Of a stretch of DNA of 62,406 bases, positions 45,277-55,341 are shown piece by piece. The DNA is from Phycisphaeraceae bacterium (lineage in GTDB: Bacteria; Planctomycetota; Phycisphaerae; Phycisphaerales; Phycisphaeraceae), in the NCBI GenBank assembly GCA_002716625.1, contig PBAS01000004.1, forward strand, positions 35,567 through 97,972. Direction: 5' to 3'. Positions within the stretch are counted from its first letter, which is position 1; every line of letters begins with the position of its first letter. The notes under the pieces are model-generated. The model did no database searches, had not been told where the DNA came from, and was given only the letters and a program-made list of their open reading frames with translations. Position numbers and translations under genes: made by a program.

Positions 45277-46329
45277 ATGGTGACCAAGACAGCAGATGAC
45301 CTGCGTACGCTTGTTCAGAAAATGTTGGTGGCGGCTGGCACAGATGACCAAACCGCTTTTGCGGTTTCAGATCACTTGGTGCAGTCCAACCTGGCTGGTG
45401 TTGAGACGCATGGTGTAAACCAGTTGTGGCGTTATCTTCTTGATATTCGTAATGGTCAGATTGTTCCCGATGCACAACCAGCGGTCCTAAAGCAGGCAGC
45501 CAATAGCGCTCTGGTCGGTGGGAATTGGACATTTGGTCATGCCGTTGCCAAGTTTGGGATGGAATTGGGTATCGAGAAGGCAAAAGCAGGTGATATTGCG
45601 ATTATTTCTATGGTTCAATTACATCACATTGGGCGGGTGGGGACTTACGGTGAGATGGCAGCCAGGGCGGGGATGGTGGGGATGACCTTCGGTGCTGGTT
45701 ATTGCCAGGCAGCCAAACGTACAGCCCCTTATGGTGGGCGTGGTCGCGTTTTGGACACTAATCCGATTTCAATGGGTTTTCCCAATCCTCAGGAGTCGGA
45801 TGATCGGCCGGTTTTATTGGATTATGCAACCACAACCAAGGCGCATTCTGCGGTTTATCTGGCCAAGAGACGCGGCCAGGATCTGCCACCTGGCTTGGTG
45901 ATTGATAAGGACGGTAATCCGAGTACCGATCCCAACGCTTTCTATGATGACGGGTCGCTCTTGCCGTTTGGTCTTCACAAGGGTTATTGTTTGATGATGG
46001 CAGTCGAGTTTCTTGGCCGGATCATCAGTGGTTCAGATGAATACATGGACCCCAATCGTGGTGATATGCTGTTTCGTCACCAAGGTGTGACCATGATTGT
46101 CTTTAAAGCCGATCTGTTTCGATCTATGCCCGATTACAATAAATCAGCATTTGATATGGCGCAATGGACTAGATCAATCGATCCTGCACCGGGCTTTGAT
46201 CAGGTCATGATGCCTGGTGACCCTGAAGCCAATCGGCGTGCTGAATACCTGCGTGATGGGATACCTATTGCCGACGATGTTTGGAAGACCATCGTTGATG
46301 AAGCCAAGACACTTGGTGTTGACGTGTAG
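45277..46329 (+). CDS. Ldh-family (malate/lactate/ureidoglycolate-type) NAD(P)-dependent dehydrogenase
   Basis: This 350-residue enzyme belongs to the type-2 malate/L-lactate dehydrogenase family, which is not homologous to classical MDH/LDH. Family landmarks are GVETHGVNQLWRYL, the catalytic His in QLHHIGRVG, NPISMGFPNP and LPFGLHKGYCLMMAVEFL. Such enzymes oxidise hydroxy acids, such as malate, lactate, ureidoglycolate, sulfolactate or 2,3-diketo-L-gulonate-type compounds. Start ATG 45277. It follows the decayed alcohol dehydrogenase and methyltransferase genes, so it may belong to the same catabolic island, but the substrate cannot be assigned. Confidence 0.88.
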   Translation: MVTKTADDLRTLVQKMLVAAGTDDQTAFAVSDHLVQSNLAGVETHGVNQLWRYLLDIRNGQIVPDAQPAVLKQAANSALVGGNWTFGHAVAKFGMELGIEKAKAGDIAIISMVQLHHIGRVGTYGEMAARAGMVGMTFGAGYCQAAKRTAPYGGRGRVLDTNPISMGFPNPQESDDRPVLLDYATTTKAHSAVYLAKRRGQDLPPGLVIDKDGNPSTDPNAFYDDGSLLPFGLHKGYCLMMAVEFLGRIISGSDEYMDPNRGDMLFRHQGVTMIVFKADLFRSMPDYNKSAFDMAQWTRSIDPAPGFDQVMMPGDPEANRRAEYLRDGIPIADDVWKTIVDEAKTLGVDV

Positions 46330-46599
46330 GTTATTCGGCAGCATCATCCAGTGCTCGCATTACTCATTTTTCGTTGTGGAAAACCACCAGCCCGGACAGG
46401 ATATTCTCATGGGCTCCAGCTAGCTTTGCCGCCGTTTATGGCCTTGTGCTCGAATAGTCCATAGTTGGATCAATGACTGGGCATCTGTTTAAACGGCTTT
46501 TGACTGCTCTTCTAGGATTTTAAGGCAAATGGTGTGATCGTTTGGCTGCTGTGGTCATCAAATTGGCCGACGGTTTTGGATTGATCCGATAACTGATCC

Positions 46600-49362
46600 A
46601 TGCTCAGCGTTAATTTTAGTCGCATTACCATGGCTATTTTTTGCTGTGGCATGATGGCCTGTGAGTTGGCGGTTGCACAGGCAAGGCCCTTGCACACCAG
46701 CCGTGATCGTTGTGTCAAGTGGTTTGACTTCGAAGAGCGTGAAAGAAACCCCAATGAGTTGCCGGAACATTGGTTTGCGGTTGGGCGGCAGGCGAAAATC
46801 TCAAATCCAAGCTTTAGTCAATATTCCCTGCACCGGCATCTGATGGCTAAGGCTGGATTTCCCCGTTATACCCAGGTGCAATTTGATCAATCGCACAGTT
46901 GGAGTGGTGGGAATAGTTTCTACCTTGGCCTTAATGGTGGAAGTGCGGGAGCATTTTTAGAAGTCGGAGCAATTGATGTAGTTGGGAATAGCGATTATCT
47001 CATTTTTGCCCATGTTCGCACCACGCAGTTATCTTCGGCTCGTGCACAGTTGAAGGCTTATTTCATTGATATGGATGGTAACAAGATTGAGGCCAGTGAG
47101 TCGATCACACATCCGGTGGCAACGGATGGTGCTTGGCAAAGGGTCGCCGCTAAGTTGTTCGGCGAGTTCCCGCAAGCGGTCTGGATTGGTCTTGAACTTG
47201 AACTCAATCAGCCTGAGTACAATCCGGATGATCCCCTTGGCCGCCAGCAGACCGTTCTTGAGCAGGTTCAAGGTGGCGCCTGGTTTGATGATATTGTTAT
47301 TTGGCAGTCACCTCGGCTGGTTATCCAAAGCCCAAGTCCCGTGAATATTGTTCGTGCTCCCGAGCAGCCCCGGCTCACAGTTCAGGTGGTCGATCTGCTC
47401 GGCCAACGTCTTGTGGCGGACCTAGGGATCTATGACTACCGCCTTAATCGTGTGGCATATCAACGCCAGACTGTTGGCCCAGGAGCACCGTCTGTCTGGG
47501 AGTGGCGACCTCCACTGGATCGATACGGCTGGTATCTGGTTGACATGCAGGTGCATGCACCACGTGCCAAGATGGCAAAAACACCCGAGGTTTCGCCAGT
47601 ATTAAGGGTTCTTTCTGGCCTGTTATATCTTCCTGATGAAGTGACACTTGACGTTCCGGATGCGACACGTTTCATGCTGGCGGCCGAGGATCTTCCAGAC
47701 GAACAACTGGTACTGGTGCCGCAATTAATGGACGCAGCCAGAATCAATTCGGTCGCGCTGAGTGCCTGGCAGCGTGACACTTCATTAATTCAAGCCACCA
47801 AGCGGAGATTGGCAACCGATGAAAGTATTGATGAGATTATATCCCAGCACAGACAGGTCACCTTGGACCTGTTCCCTGTTCCAAATGCATTGACTCAACT
47901 GTTGGATATTACCGGGTCGAACCCGATGGCAATATTTGATTCGCCAATTAGGAAATGGCGTCCATATCTAGCGCCATTGATGATGCGGCATGCGAACCGC
48001 ATTCGGAGTTGGAAAATCGGGGCAAGTCAGAGTGAGCAGGCGTTTTACAATCCTGCATTACCTTCGTTGGTTGAATCGAGCCGGGTTCACCTGGCAGCAA
48101 TGGCGCCTAATCCTAAAATCGTGGTGCCTTGGAATCTAAATCAGTCTCGAATATTTGAAATTAGTGATCAGGCTGCATATGCCGTTCGTGTTCCTGATTC
48201 GGTGGTTCCGCAACAGCTTGGTGCATATCTTGAGGAATGGTTGGGCGGTCCGCCAGCCGAAGTGTCATTGTTACTCGATGTTCCCACGGCAATGGAAATG
48301 TCACATGAACGTCGCGTGGATGATCTGATCCTTCGCATGATTCATGCATGGGAAGCGGGCGCAGTTGGCATGCAGTTGCGCCGTCCCTGGGCGGTTTCAT
48401 CCAATCGCGAAATCAGTCTTGTTCCCGATCCGCTTTTGGGTGTATTTGCAACGGTAGCGCACCGGTTGGCGGGCCGGCGTGTCCTGGGACGACTTTCATT
48501 TGGAGACGGTCTAGAGGCGATGATTCTGGACGGTAAATCCGGGGGGATGTTGATTGCTTGGAATGAATCCGGGCTTGTAGCCGAAACCGAAATAGAACTG
48601 TATCTCGGTGACAATCCGGTCGTTATGGATCATTGGGGTAATCGGACGCCCGCCAGAGCACATGCTGGCCGACATCAGATTCGGCTTACCAAGACCCCCA
48701 TATTTATTGAGGGGATCGATCCGGAACTGGCGATGTTTCGCTCGCTATTTCGGGTTGATTCCGATTTCATTGAATCCAAACAACAGGTGCACCATCGCAC
48801 GGTTAGTTTGTCAAACCCATGGCCGCATACGATGACTGGTCAAATAATTCTTACAGATCCTCAGCAATGGGTGATCCAACCTCGTCGGACCGTGTTCTCG
48901 ATCCTACCCGGAGGCACACAAGAGATTCCAATTTCCCTGCGATTCCCCGCCTCAGAAGTTTCGGGTCACAAGCAACTGACGGCACGAGTTGAGTTTGTGA
49001 CGACGCGTAAATATGTCGTGGATGTTAGTAATGTGGTGGAGTTGGGTCTACGTGATGTGAAGCTTGATACCAATTTAAGCCTTGAGTCTGACGAGTCCAC
49101 AGGAATGGTCGACCTGTTCGTGAACCTTCTGGTTGTCAATAAGGGTGCAGAAATCCTCAACCTGCGGTCATTTGTGATCGTGCAGGGTAGACCTCGCCAA
49201 GTACAGCCTATTTCCGGATTGCATCCTGGACAATCAATTATCCGACAATTCCGATTTGGCGATGTTTCGGAATCTATAGATTTGGCGACGATCCGGGTTG
49301 GACTTCGAGAACTTGCCGGTCCCGCCGTGCTCAATCAGATCCTTACAACGCACAATCTTTAG
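46600..49362 (+). CDS. Large secreted protein with CBM-like and NEW3-like domains, unknown function
   Basis: The 920-residue product has a signal peptide (hydrophobic residues about 10-25). Residues about 40-230 are beta-rich and CBM4/9-like (WSGGNSFYLGLNGGSAGAFL, AQLKAYFIDMDGNKIE). The middle (about 380-640) is alpha/beta with repeated strands and may be TIM-barrel-like; I do not recognise the family. The C-terminal ~220 residues are beta-sandwich, with PGGTQEIPISLRF as in NEW3-type domains of glycosidases and PKD-like proteins. It is therefore probably extracellular and carbohydrate-related. It stands alone; convergent trpB lies 28 bases downstream. Confidence 0.6.
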   Translation: MLSVNFSRITMAIFCCGMMACELAVAQARPLHTSRDRCVKWFDFEERERNPNELPEHWFAVGRQAKISNPSFSQYSLHRHLMAKAGFPRYTQVQFDQSHSWSGGNSFYLGLNGGSAGAFLEVGAIDVVGNSDYLIFAHVRTTQLSSARAQLKAYFIDMDGNKIEASESITHPVATDGAWQRVAAKLFGEFPQAVWIGLELELNQPEYNPDDPLGRQQTVLEQVQGGAWFDDIVIWQSPRLVIQSPSPVNIVRAPEQPRLTVQVVDLLGQRLVADLGIYDYRLNRVAYQRQTVGPGAPSVWEWRPPLDRYGWYLVDMQVHAPRAKMAKTPEVSPVLRVLSGLLYLPDEVTLDVPDATRFMLAAEDLPDEQLVLVPQLMDAARINSVALSAWQRDTSLIQATKRRLATDESIDEIISQHRQVTLDLFPVPNALTQLLDITGSNPMAIFDSPIRKWRPYLAPLMMRHANRIRSWKIGASQSEQAFYNPALPSLVESSRVHLAAMAPNPKIVVPWNLNQSRIFEISDQAAYAVRVPDSVVPQQLGAYLEEWLGGPPAEVSLLLDVPTAMEMSHERRVDDLILRMIHAWEAGAVGMQLRRPWAVSSNREISLVPDPLLGVFATVAHRLAGRRVLGRLSFGDGLEAMILDGKSGGMLIAWNESGLVAETEIELYLGDNPVVMDHWGNRTPARAHAGRHQIRLTKTPIFIEGIDPELAMFRSLFRVDSDFIESKQQVHHRTVSLSNPWPHTMTGQIILTDPQQWVIQPRRTVFSILPGGTQEIPISLRFPASEVSGHKQLTARVEFVTTRKYVVDVSNVVELGLRDVKLDTNLSLESDESTGMVDLFVNLLVVNKGAEILNLRSFVIVQGRPRQVQPISGLHPGQSIIRQFRFGDVSESIDLATIRVGLRELAGPAVLNQILTTHNL

Positions 49363-49389
49363 CGCCACGTTCAGTGGGAAAAGAACATT

Positions 49390-50613
49390 TCAATCCTGAC
49401 CGACAAGCCGGATTACTTCATCAAGGTCCTTGTCTCCCCGTCCGGAGAGATTGATGACAACTGCTTGATCTGGTTTGAGGATAGCAGCTATTTCAATGAC
49501 ATGGGCAACAGCGTGTGAGGATTCAAGCGCTGGGATAATGCCTTCCAAATGGGATAAGGTCTTAAACGCATCAAGTGCTTGCTGATCAGACACGCAGGTA
49601 TAGTCGACGCGGCCTAGATCATGCCAGTAGGCGTGTTCGGGGCCTACGCCAGGATAGTCCAGCCCCGCCGATATGGAGTGAACTGGTGCAGTTTGGCCCT
49701 CATGATCCTGGAGGACATAACTCAGTGAGCCGTGTAGGACGCCTGGTGAACCGTAACTGATTGCGGCGGCATGTTGACCTTGCTCGTTTGATCGACCACC
49801 TGCTTCAACGCCGATCAGTCGGACCTCTTTGTCGCCAACAAATGGATAAAAGATACCTGCTGCATTGGATCCGCCGCCAACGCAGGCCACGATAATGTCA
49901 GGCAGCCGGCCTATTTGGTCGATGCACTGCCGGCGGCATTCATAGCCGATGACTGATTGCAGATCACGGACAATCATCGGATATGGATGTGGCCCACATA
50001 CCGAGCCAAAGACATAATGCGTATAGGCACTTGACTCCATCCATTCCCGCATCGCTTCATTGATGGCATCTTTCAGGGTGCCGCTACCCGCTTCAACCGG
50101 GACAACGCGTGTTCCCAGAAGCTGCATGCGTTGAACGTTCGGGCTTTGGCGTCGCATATCTTCTGTGCCCATGTAAACATCACAGTCCAGACCAAACAGT
50201 GCTGCAGCGGTAGCGGTAGCAACCCCATGCTGTCCTGCGCCTGTTTCAGCAGTGATGCGTCGCTTGCCCATCCGCTGGGCCAATAACGCCTGACCGATGG
50301 CGTTGTTGAGTTTATGCGCTCCAGTATGTGCAAGATCCTCACGTTTGAGATAAATGCGTGCGCCACCGACTTGCTGGGTGAGGCGTTGAGCAAAGTACAG
50401 AGGTGTGGGGCGACCAATGTACTGCCGGTTGAGTTCAACTAGCTTGGTCCCAAATTTTGGATCCTGGCGTGCGCTTTCATATTCAGCGGCAAGTTGTTGC
50501 AGGGCGGATATCAGTGTTTCAGGGACGAAAATCCCACCGAATTGACCAAATCGGCCTTGGTCATCGGGTATTGGGCTCGCCTTATGATTGGCAATCTCTA
50601 ATGATTCAGTCAT
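49390..50613 (-). CDS. trpB: Tryptophan synthase beta chain
   Basis: The 407-residue TrpB1-type enzyme joins indole and serine to make tryptophan, normally with TrpA. The PLP-binding lysine is in [12 protein letters not shown] (K101). The cofactor phosphate loop is [10 protein letters not shown], with [11 protein letters not shown] near the N-terminus and the [20 protein letters not shown] segment. The length and motif order match the canonical form. No trpA or other trp gene is adjacent, so this is an isolated copy. No leader or T-box was recognised in the 300 bases before its start. Confidence 0.97.
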   Translation of the reverse strand: MTESLEIANHKASPIPDDQGRFGQFGGIFVPETLISALQQLAAEYESARQDPKFGTKLVELNRQYIGRPTPLYFAQRLTQQVGGARIYLKREDLAHTGAHKLNNAIGQALLAQRMGKRRITAETGAGQHGVATATAAALFGLDCDVYMGTEDMRRQSPNVQRMQLLGTRVVPVEAGSGTLKDAINEAMREWMESSAYTHYVFGSVCGPHPYPMIVRDLQSVIGYECRRQCIDQIGRLPDIIVACVGGGSNAAGIFYPFVGDKEVRLIGVEAGGRSNEQGQHAAAISYGSPGVLHGSLSYVLQDHEGQTAPVHSISAGLDYPGVGPEHAYWHDLGRVDYTCVSDQQALDAFKTLSHLEGIIPALESSHAVAHVIEIAAILKPDQAVVINLSGRGDKDLDEVIRLVGQD

Positions 50614-50914
50614 GCCATCGCCTTGATGTAATTCGCCCCCATGGGGGGCTTATTATAGATTGCTTTCCGCCGTGTCATGGGCCACCAAAGAAACCAATGC
50701 GGAACCGATATGCTATCAGATTATGCAGTTCCCGTTGTCCCGTAAACATCTGAAATTGACTTGTTTGTGTGGTGGGAGATGTACGGTGGCATGTTGGGAG
50801 GAATGGCGGTTTTGTGACGATGCCCGCCTAAACAGCCCATGGTCGTGCTTGGCAGAAAATAGCTGGATCCAACTTTCATGTGTTGGCGCATTAATGATAT
50901 TATCGATGTTTCGC
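50614..50914. other. Intergenic between trpB and the TPR membrane protein
   Basis: About 300 bases with no convincing frame or structure. Both flanking genes are on the minus strand; the trpB promoter should lie here. I saw no clear attenuator or T-box. Confidence 0.4.
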
Positions 50915-53440
50915 TTAAGGTTTCTCGATGTCCGGGTTCTGTATCGGGAACTCTGTCAACGAGGTGATGTGTTGTTGGATATGTCCTCGCAGTATCTGCG
51001 GAGTTGATTCATTGATGGCATCTTGTGATGCTCTGGCTGCATCCAAAGACGCCTCAATCTGCCCTGCTGCGGCATAGACGTCTGCGAGGTTGAAAAGTGA
51101 CATGGCTTTGTCTGTGGTCGCCAATTCCACGGCCTGCTGCGCCAGCATGACCGCCCTAGTAATATCGCTGCCGTTCGGAGAGGGTTGGTGAATAACCGCC
51201 CAAGACAGTAAACGCAGTCCAGGTTCCCACTTCGACGCCATGGCGACCAATCCATCCAATTCAGCGATGGCATCTTGGAACTGTCCCCTTCGCACTAATA
51301 ACATCCCCATGTTGAGCCGAGTTTCTTTCATGTTTGGGGTGATGCGAAGGGCATGGCGAAAATGTTGCATGGCTTGTTCAAACTCGCCAGTAGCTTCAAG
51401 TATCAGAGCCAGGTTGTGATGTGCCCTGGCGTAATCAGGGTTGGCTGAAATCGCCTGTTGGTAATGATGGATTGCCTGATTTTTGCGATCGAGTTGATCC
51501 AGTGCGAGGGCAATATTGTAATGGCCATGGGCATTCTGGGAATCGATTGAAAGGCCCTTTTTGTATTGCATAATGGCCTGTTCCACGTCTTGTTGTTCCA
51601 TAAATGCATTAGCTAGGTTGACGTGATAATTGGCGTCGCTGGGGCCAAGTTCAATGGCGCGTTGGTAGTGCTGGATGGCAGCTGTAGTGCGTCCTTGGGC
51701 GGCAAGCACGAGTCCTAGATTGTTGTGGGCTGGCGCGAAATCACGATCAATATCCAGCGACCTTTCATAAAGATCCACGGCCTGGTCGAGTCGGCCTTGC
51801 AAGCGGTGCACATTCCCATTGTTGTATAGGCCGACGGCATCATGCGGTTTTATATTGATGGCCTGAGTGCAGTGAGTCATGGCTTCATCCAATCGGCCGA
51901 GATCCATCAACGCGGTACATATGTTGTTGTATACTTCTGGCATATCGGGGTTAATCTGGATCGCCTTACGATAATAGCTGATTGCATTCTCGTGTTGGCC
52001 ATGTTCTTGATAAGTATTGGCGATGTGCTTCAAGATTTCCGATTGGTTGGGTTGCAACTTCAGAGCATAGTTCAGGTGTGTGAGGGCTTTGTCATGTTTT
52101 TGTTGTTTTGAAAGGATTATACCCATGCCGGTATGGGCATCGGATGATTGCGGGTCAGATGCCAGCATTTGTTGGTAGAAGTTTTCGTCACCGTTGTAGT
52201 ATTGTCCCCGGTGGTAGGAGATCACGCCAAAGAATACTATTGTGGCCAGCATCGTAATCACGGTGAAGCACTTCCATCTCTTGTTTGACCACCATGTTGA
52301 AACAATGGTGCTCGCGATTCCGAGAACTCCGACCAGTGTCAAGAATCCATAACGTTCAGCAAAAAAAGCTTCCTGATCCAAAATATTTGATGTGAGTACT
52401 GCGCCGAAGAATGAAAGGCTGAGCCAGAAGATCACGGCGCGCCATGTACGCAGCCAAATTCGAAATGTGCCGATGACCAAGGCGATGATACATAGGGGCC
52501 AGACCATAAGTCTCCAAGGCGAAAACCATATGGCAAATCTCGGTTCATAGTGTAACTCCAAGAATGGCGCAAATAGGGTTTGTGCAAGGTACATCCACGA
52601 GATTAGTAGTCCCATGGGCCTTTCGAACAGGACAAGCTGAGTTGTGTCTGCGCTGCTGAGCACTTCCGATCGAATGACCAGGTAGCCAGTTGTGATGATC
52701 ACGACTGGGGTATAACGATATACCCATTGGCTGGGGCGACTTGGGCGGTTGGCCGATAAGCCAAGCACGTCTGAAAATATCCATAAGAATGGCAAGATGA
52801 TGCCCAGCTCTTTGCAGCCTAGAGCCACAATGAGCCAGACCAATCCAAGGAGATACCAGCCTGGTCCACTTCTTCCGAATGCGTAGATCCCGGCGAGAAT
52901 GGCTCCTGCGCCAAGCATGGTTTCACGCCCAGAACAGATCGGGTAGACGCAGGATGATACGGTGGGGTGGGTGGCAAAGAGTGCTGCCGCCAGCAAGGCC
53001 GGCCCCTCATGAACGCCAATGGCTGGTAGTCGTAGAAACGCCGAAACTTGTAGTGAGATGATGCCGATAAGTATGACGTTAAACCAGTGGTACGGCTGTG
53101 GATTATTGTCATGCAATCGCTTTTGAACCAGCATGGTCAATTTTGCAATTGGTCGATAGTAAGGAAGAGTGTCATCCATGGGTTCAGAAAAACTGTCCAG
53201 GAAATCCATGGCCGAATAGGGTTTGGGCTGTGTTACGATCAGAATGTGATCATCAAAAACGAAATCATTCCGTGTTGATGGCGCGTAGAGTGTTATGACA
53301 AACACGAACAGTAGGCAAGGTCCAATGAGGCCGCGCAACACGGTTGGCTTGGTGAATTCTGATGTGCCTGGAGGATCTTGCAAAGAAATAGTTCCGTGAA
53401 AATGGATGACTGATTGAGATATCATAACGCGTATCGACAT
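50915..53440 (-). CDS. TMTC-like GT-C membrane protein with TPR tail
   Basis: This 841-residue protein has about eleven transmembrane helices in residues 35-420 and a TPR array of roughly ten repeats in residues 430-830 (DAHTGMGIILSKQQKHDKAL, IKHIANTYQEHG-type helices, NNICTALMDLGRLDEAMTHC). The first loop contains NDFVFDDHILIV, then TLPYYRPIAKLTMLVQKRL; this 'F.FDDH...YYRP...LT' arrangement is the signature of the TMTC/ArnT-like GT-C family, where the DD pair is catalytic for dolichol/polyprenyl-phosphate mannosyl- or similar transfer. The 5' end (53440) is 57 bases from the divergent FAD protein, with which it may share a promoter region. The acceptor is unknown. Confidence 0.8.
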   Translation of the reverse strand: MSIRVMISQSVIHFHGTISLQDPPGTSEFTKPTVLRGLIGPCLLFVFVITLYAPSTRNDFVFDDHILIVTQPKPYSAMDFLDSFSEPMDDTLPYYRPIAKLTMLVQKRLHDNNPQPYHWFNVILIGIISLQVSAFLRLPAIGVHEGPALLAAALFATHPTVSSCVYPICSGRETMLGAGAILAGIYAFGRSGPGWYLLGLVWLIVALGCKELGIILPFLWIFSDVLGLSANRPSRPSQWVYRYTPVVIITTGYLVIRSEVLSSADTTQLVLFERPMGLLISWMYLAQTLFAPFLELHYEPRFAIWFSPWRLMVWPLCIIALVIGTFRIWLRTWRAVIFWLSLSFFGAVLTSNILDQEAFFAERYGFLTLVGVLGIASTIVSTWWSNKRWKCFTVITMLATIVFFGVISYHRGQYYNGDENFYQQMLASDPQSSDAHTGMGIILSKQQKHDKALTHLNYALKLQPNQSEILKHIANTYQEHGQHENAISYYRKAIQINPDMPEVYNNICTALMDLGRLDEAMTHCTQAINIKPHDAVGLYNNGNVHRLQGRLDQAVDLYERSLDIDRDFAPAHNNLGLVLAAQGRTTAAIQHYQRAIELGPSDANYHVNLANAFMEQQDVEQAIMQYKKGLSIDSQNAHGHYNIALALDQLDRKNQAIHHYQQAISANPDYARAHHNLALILEATGEFEQAMQHFRHALRITPNMKETRLNMGMLLVRRGQFQDAIAELDGLVAMASKWEPGLRLLSWAVIHQPSPNGSDITRAVMLAQQAVELATTDKAMSLFNLADVYAAAGQIEASLDAARASQDAINESTPQILRGHIQQHITSLTEFPIQNPDIEKP

Positions 53441-53497
53441 GAATTCCTTGCCGTTATAAGGGCGATTGTCATTCGATGTGCAAGCTAGAGTATTCCC

Positions 53498-55102
53498 ATG
53501 AGTAAACGTGTTGCCGTGATCATTGGCGCTGGTCCAGCAGGACTGACCGCCGCTTATGAATTGCTTACGAGGTCAGACATTAAGCCAATTGTTCTGGAGC
53601 AATCCCCCATGCTGGGAGGATTGGCGCAAACGGTCAACTTCAAAGGCAACAGGATTGATATTGGCGGCCATCGTTTTTTTTCCAAGTCGGATCGAGTCAT
53701 GGAATGGTGGCTCGAAATGCTGCCTCTTGAGAAGTTGGAATCAGGCAAGGCTTCGGTTGTCTACCAGCGTAAGAAGACAACCGTACATGCTGGTGGTAAA
53801 GGGCTTGATCCTCAACGCGTTGACAAGGTGATGTTGCTGCGGCCGCGTCGAAGCCGTATTTATTATCTACGTAAATTCTTTGACTATCCAATCACGCTTA
53901 GCTTAAAGACGATGAGTCATCTTGGTTTGCATCGTACCATCCGCATTGGTTGCAGTTATCTCAGGGCAAGGTTATGTCCCATCCGAGACGAGCGGAACCT
54001 GGAACATTTCTTCATTAACCGTTTTGGCCATGAACTTTATACGACGTTCTTTAAATCCTACACGGAGAAAGTTTGGGGGGTTTCCTGTCAGCAGATCAGT
54101 GCTGCTTGGGGGGCCCAGCGGATAAAAGGCTTGTCGATCAGCAAAGCGTTACTGCATGCACTGAAAGCTCCTTTTAAGAAACGGTCAGATGTCAAACAGA
54201 AAGGTACTGAGACATCTTTAATTGAGCAGTTTCTCTATCCCAAGTATGGCCCCGGTCAAATGTGGGAAACTTGTGCCAAGAAGGTCGAGGAGATGGGGGG
54301 CCAGGTGATAACCTGTACGCAAGCTACCGCTTTGGAGATGGAAGGCCAACGCGTTCGGGCGGTTGAGGTTGTCGATTCAACCACGCATCAACGCAGGATA
54401 ATTAACGGTGATTATGTTTTTTCAACCATGCCGGTGAAGGATCTGGTTCGCGCCTTGGGAAAACAAGTGCCCAATCGCATACGTACGATTAGCGAGGGGC
54501 TTGTCTATCGGGACTTTATTACGGTGGGATTGCTTCTCGACAAACTGGTTGTACATGAAGAGTCACAGGGCGGTAGGTCATTGATCAAAGATACTTGGAT
54601 TTATATTCAGGAACCAGATGTATTGGTCGGGCGATTGCAGATATTCAACAACTGGAGTCCATACATGGTTGCCGACTCATCCAAGGTGTGGGTCGGATTG
54701 GAGTATTTCTGTGATGAGGGCGACGAACTTTGGGAACGAAGCGATGAGCAGTTGATCAAACTAGGCCAGGCTGAACTTACCAAGATTGGTATTATCGATC
54801 CGGGTGATGTACTGGGCGCAACAGTTTTGCGCATGGCGAAGACCTATCCGGCATATTTTGGAACATTTGACCGTTTCGATGAATTGCGGGACTACGTAGA
54901 CGATATTGAAAACCTGTTCCTGATTGGGCGAAGTGGAATGCATCGTTACAACAATCAGGACCATTCCATGCTGGCTGCGATGACTGCAGTCGACAATATT
55001 TTGGCGGGGCGTAAGGACAAGTCGAATATCTGGTCAGTCAATGCTGAGGCGGACTATCATGAACAGGTGAGTCCGGATAAGTCAGGATCCCGGCCGGAAT
55101 AA
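53498..55102 (+). CDS. FAD-dependent amine-oxidase-like oxidoreductase
   Basis: This 534-residue flavoprotein opens with the dinucleotide-binding motif [17 protein letters not shown], followed by [15 protein letters not shown] and [16 protein letters not shown], the pattern shared by protoporphyrinogen oxidase, carotene desaturase and UDP-galactopyranose mutase-like proteins. The C-terminal flavin motif is [20 protein letters not shown]. This FAD-binding end favours the amine-oxidase/desaturase-like group that in many genomes sits in polysaccharide or glycosyltransferase loci. It is divergent from the TMTC-like protein, suggesting shared cell-surface sugar chemistry. Substrate unknown. Confidence 0.82.
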   Translation: MSKRVAVIIGAGPAGLTAAYELLTRSDIKPIVLEQSPMLGGLAQTVNFKGNRIDIGGHRFFSKSDRVMEWWLEMLPLEKLESGKASVVYQRKKTTVHAGGKGLDPQRVDKVMLLRPRRSRIYYLRKFFDYPITLSLKTMSHLGLHRTIRIGCSYLRARLCPIRDERNLEHFFINRFGHELYTTFFKSYTEKVWGVSCQQISAAWGAQRIKGLSISKALLHALKAPFKKRSDVKQKGTETSLIEQFLYPKYGPGQMWETCAKKVEEMGGQVITCTQATALEMEGQRVRAVEVVDSTTHQRRIINGDYVFSTMPVKDLVRALGKQVPNRIRTISEGLVYRDFITVGLLLDKLVVHEESQGGRSLIKDTWIYIQEPDVLVGRLQIFNNWSPYMVADSSKVWVGLEYFCDEGDELWERSDEQLIKLGQAELTKIGIIDPGDVLGATVLRMAKTYPAYFGTFDRFDELRDYVDDIENLFLIGRSGMHRYNNQDHSMLAAMTAVDNILAGRKDKSNIWSVNAEADYHEQVSPDKSGSRPE

Positions 55103-55341
55103 ATGGGCAAAATGTCCGGATAGATACCGAATGCGGCGTCCTGAGTAGTTCTGTAAGATGTTGTTGTTCATAAGGTTGAGGGATTTCAGGGCGGTTTGTC
55201 CTATGTGATTCCCGCTTTGAGACGAACCTGGGGCGTAATGGGCGGCAAATGTTGCTTGATTTTCATCTTGGCCGAACGATGCGGGGAAGGTATAATGGCC
55301 AGTTGGTTAGTTAAAGGTCTAAGCAAGAGGCGCAAAGAGAG

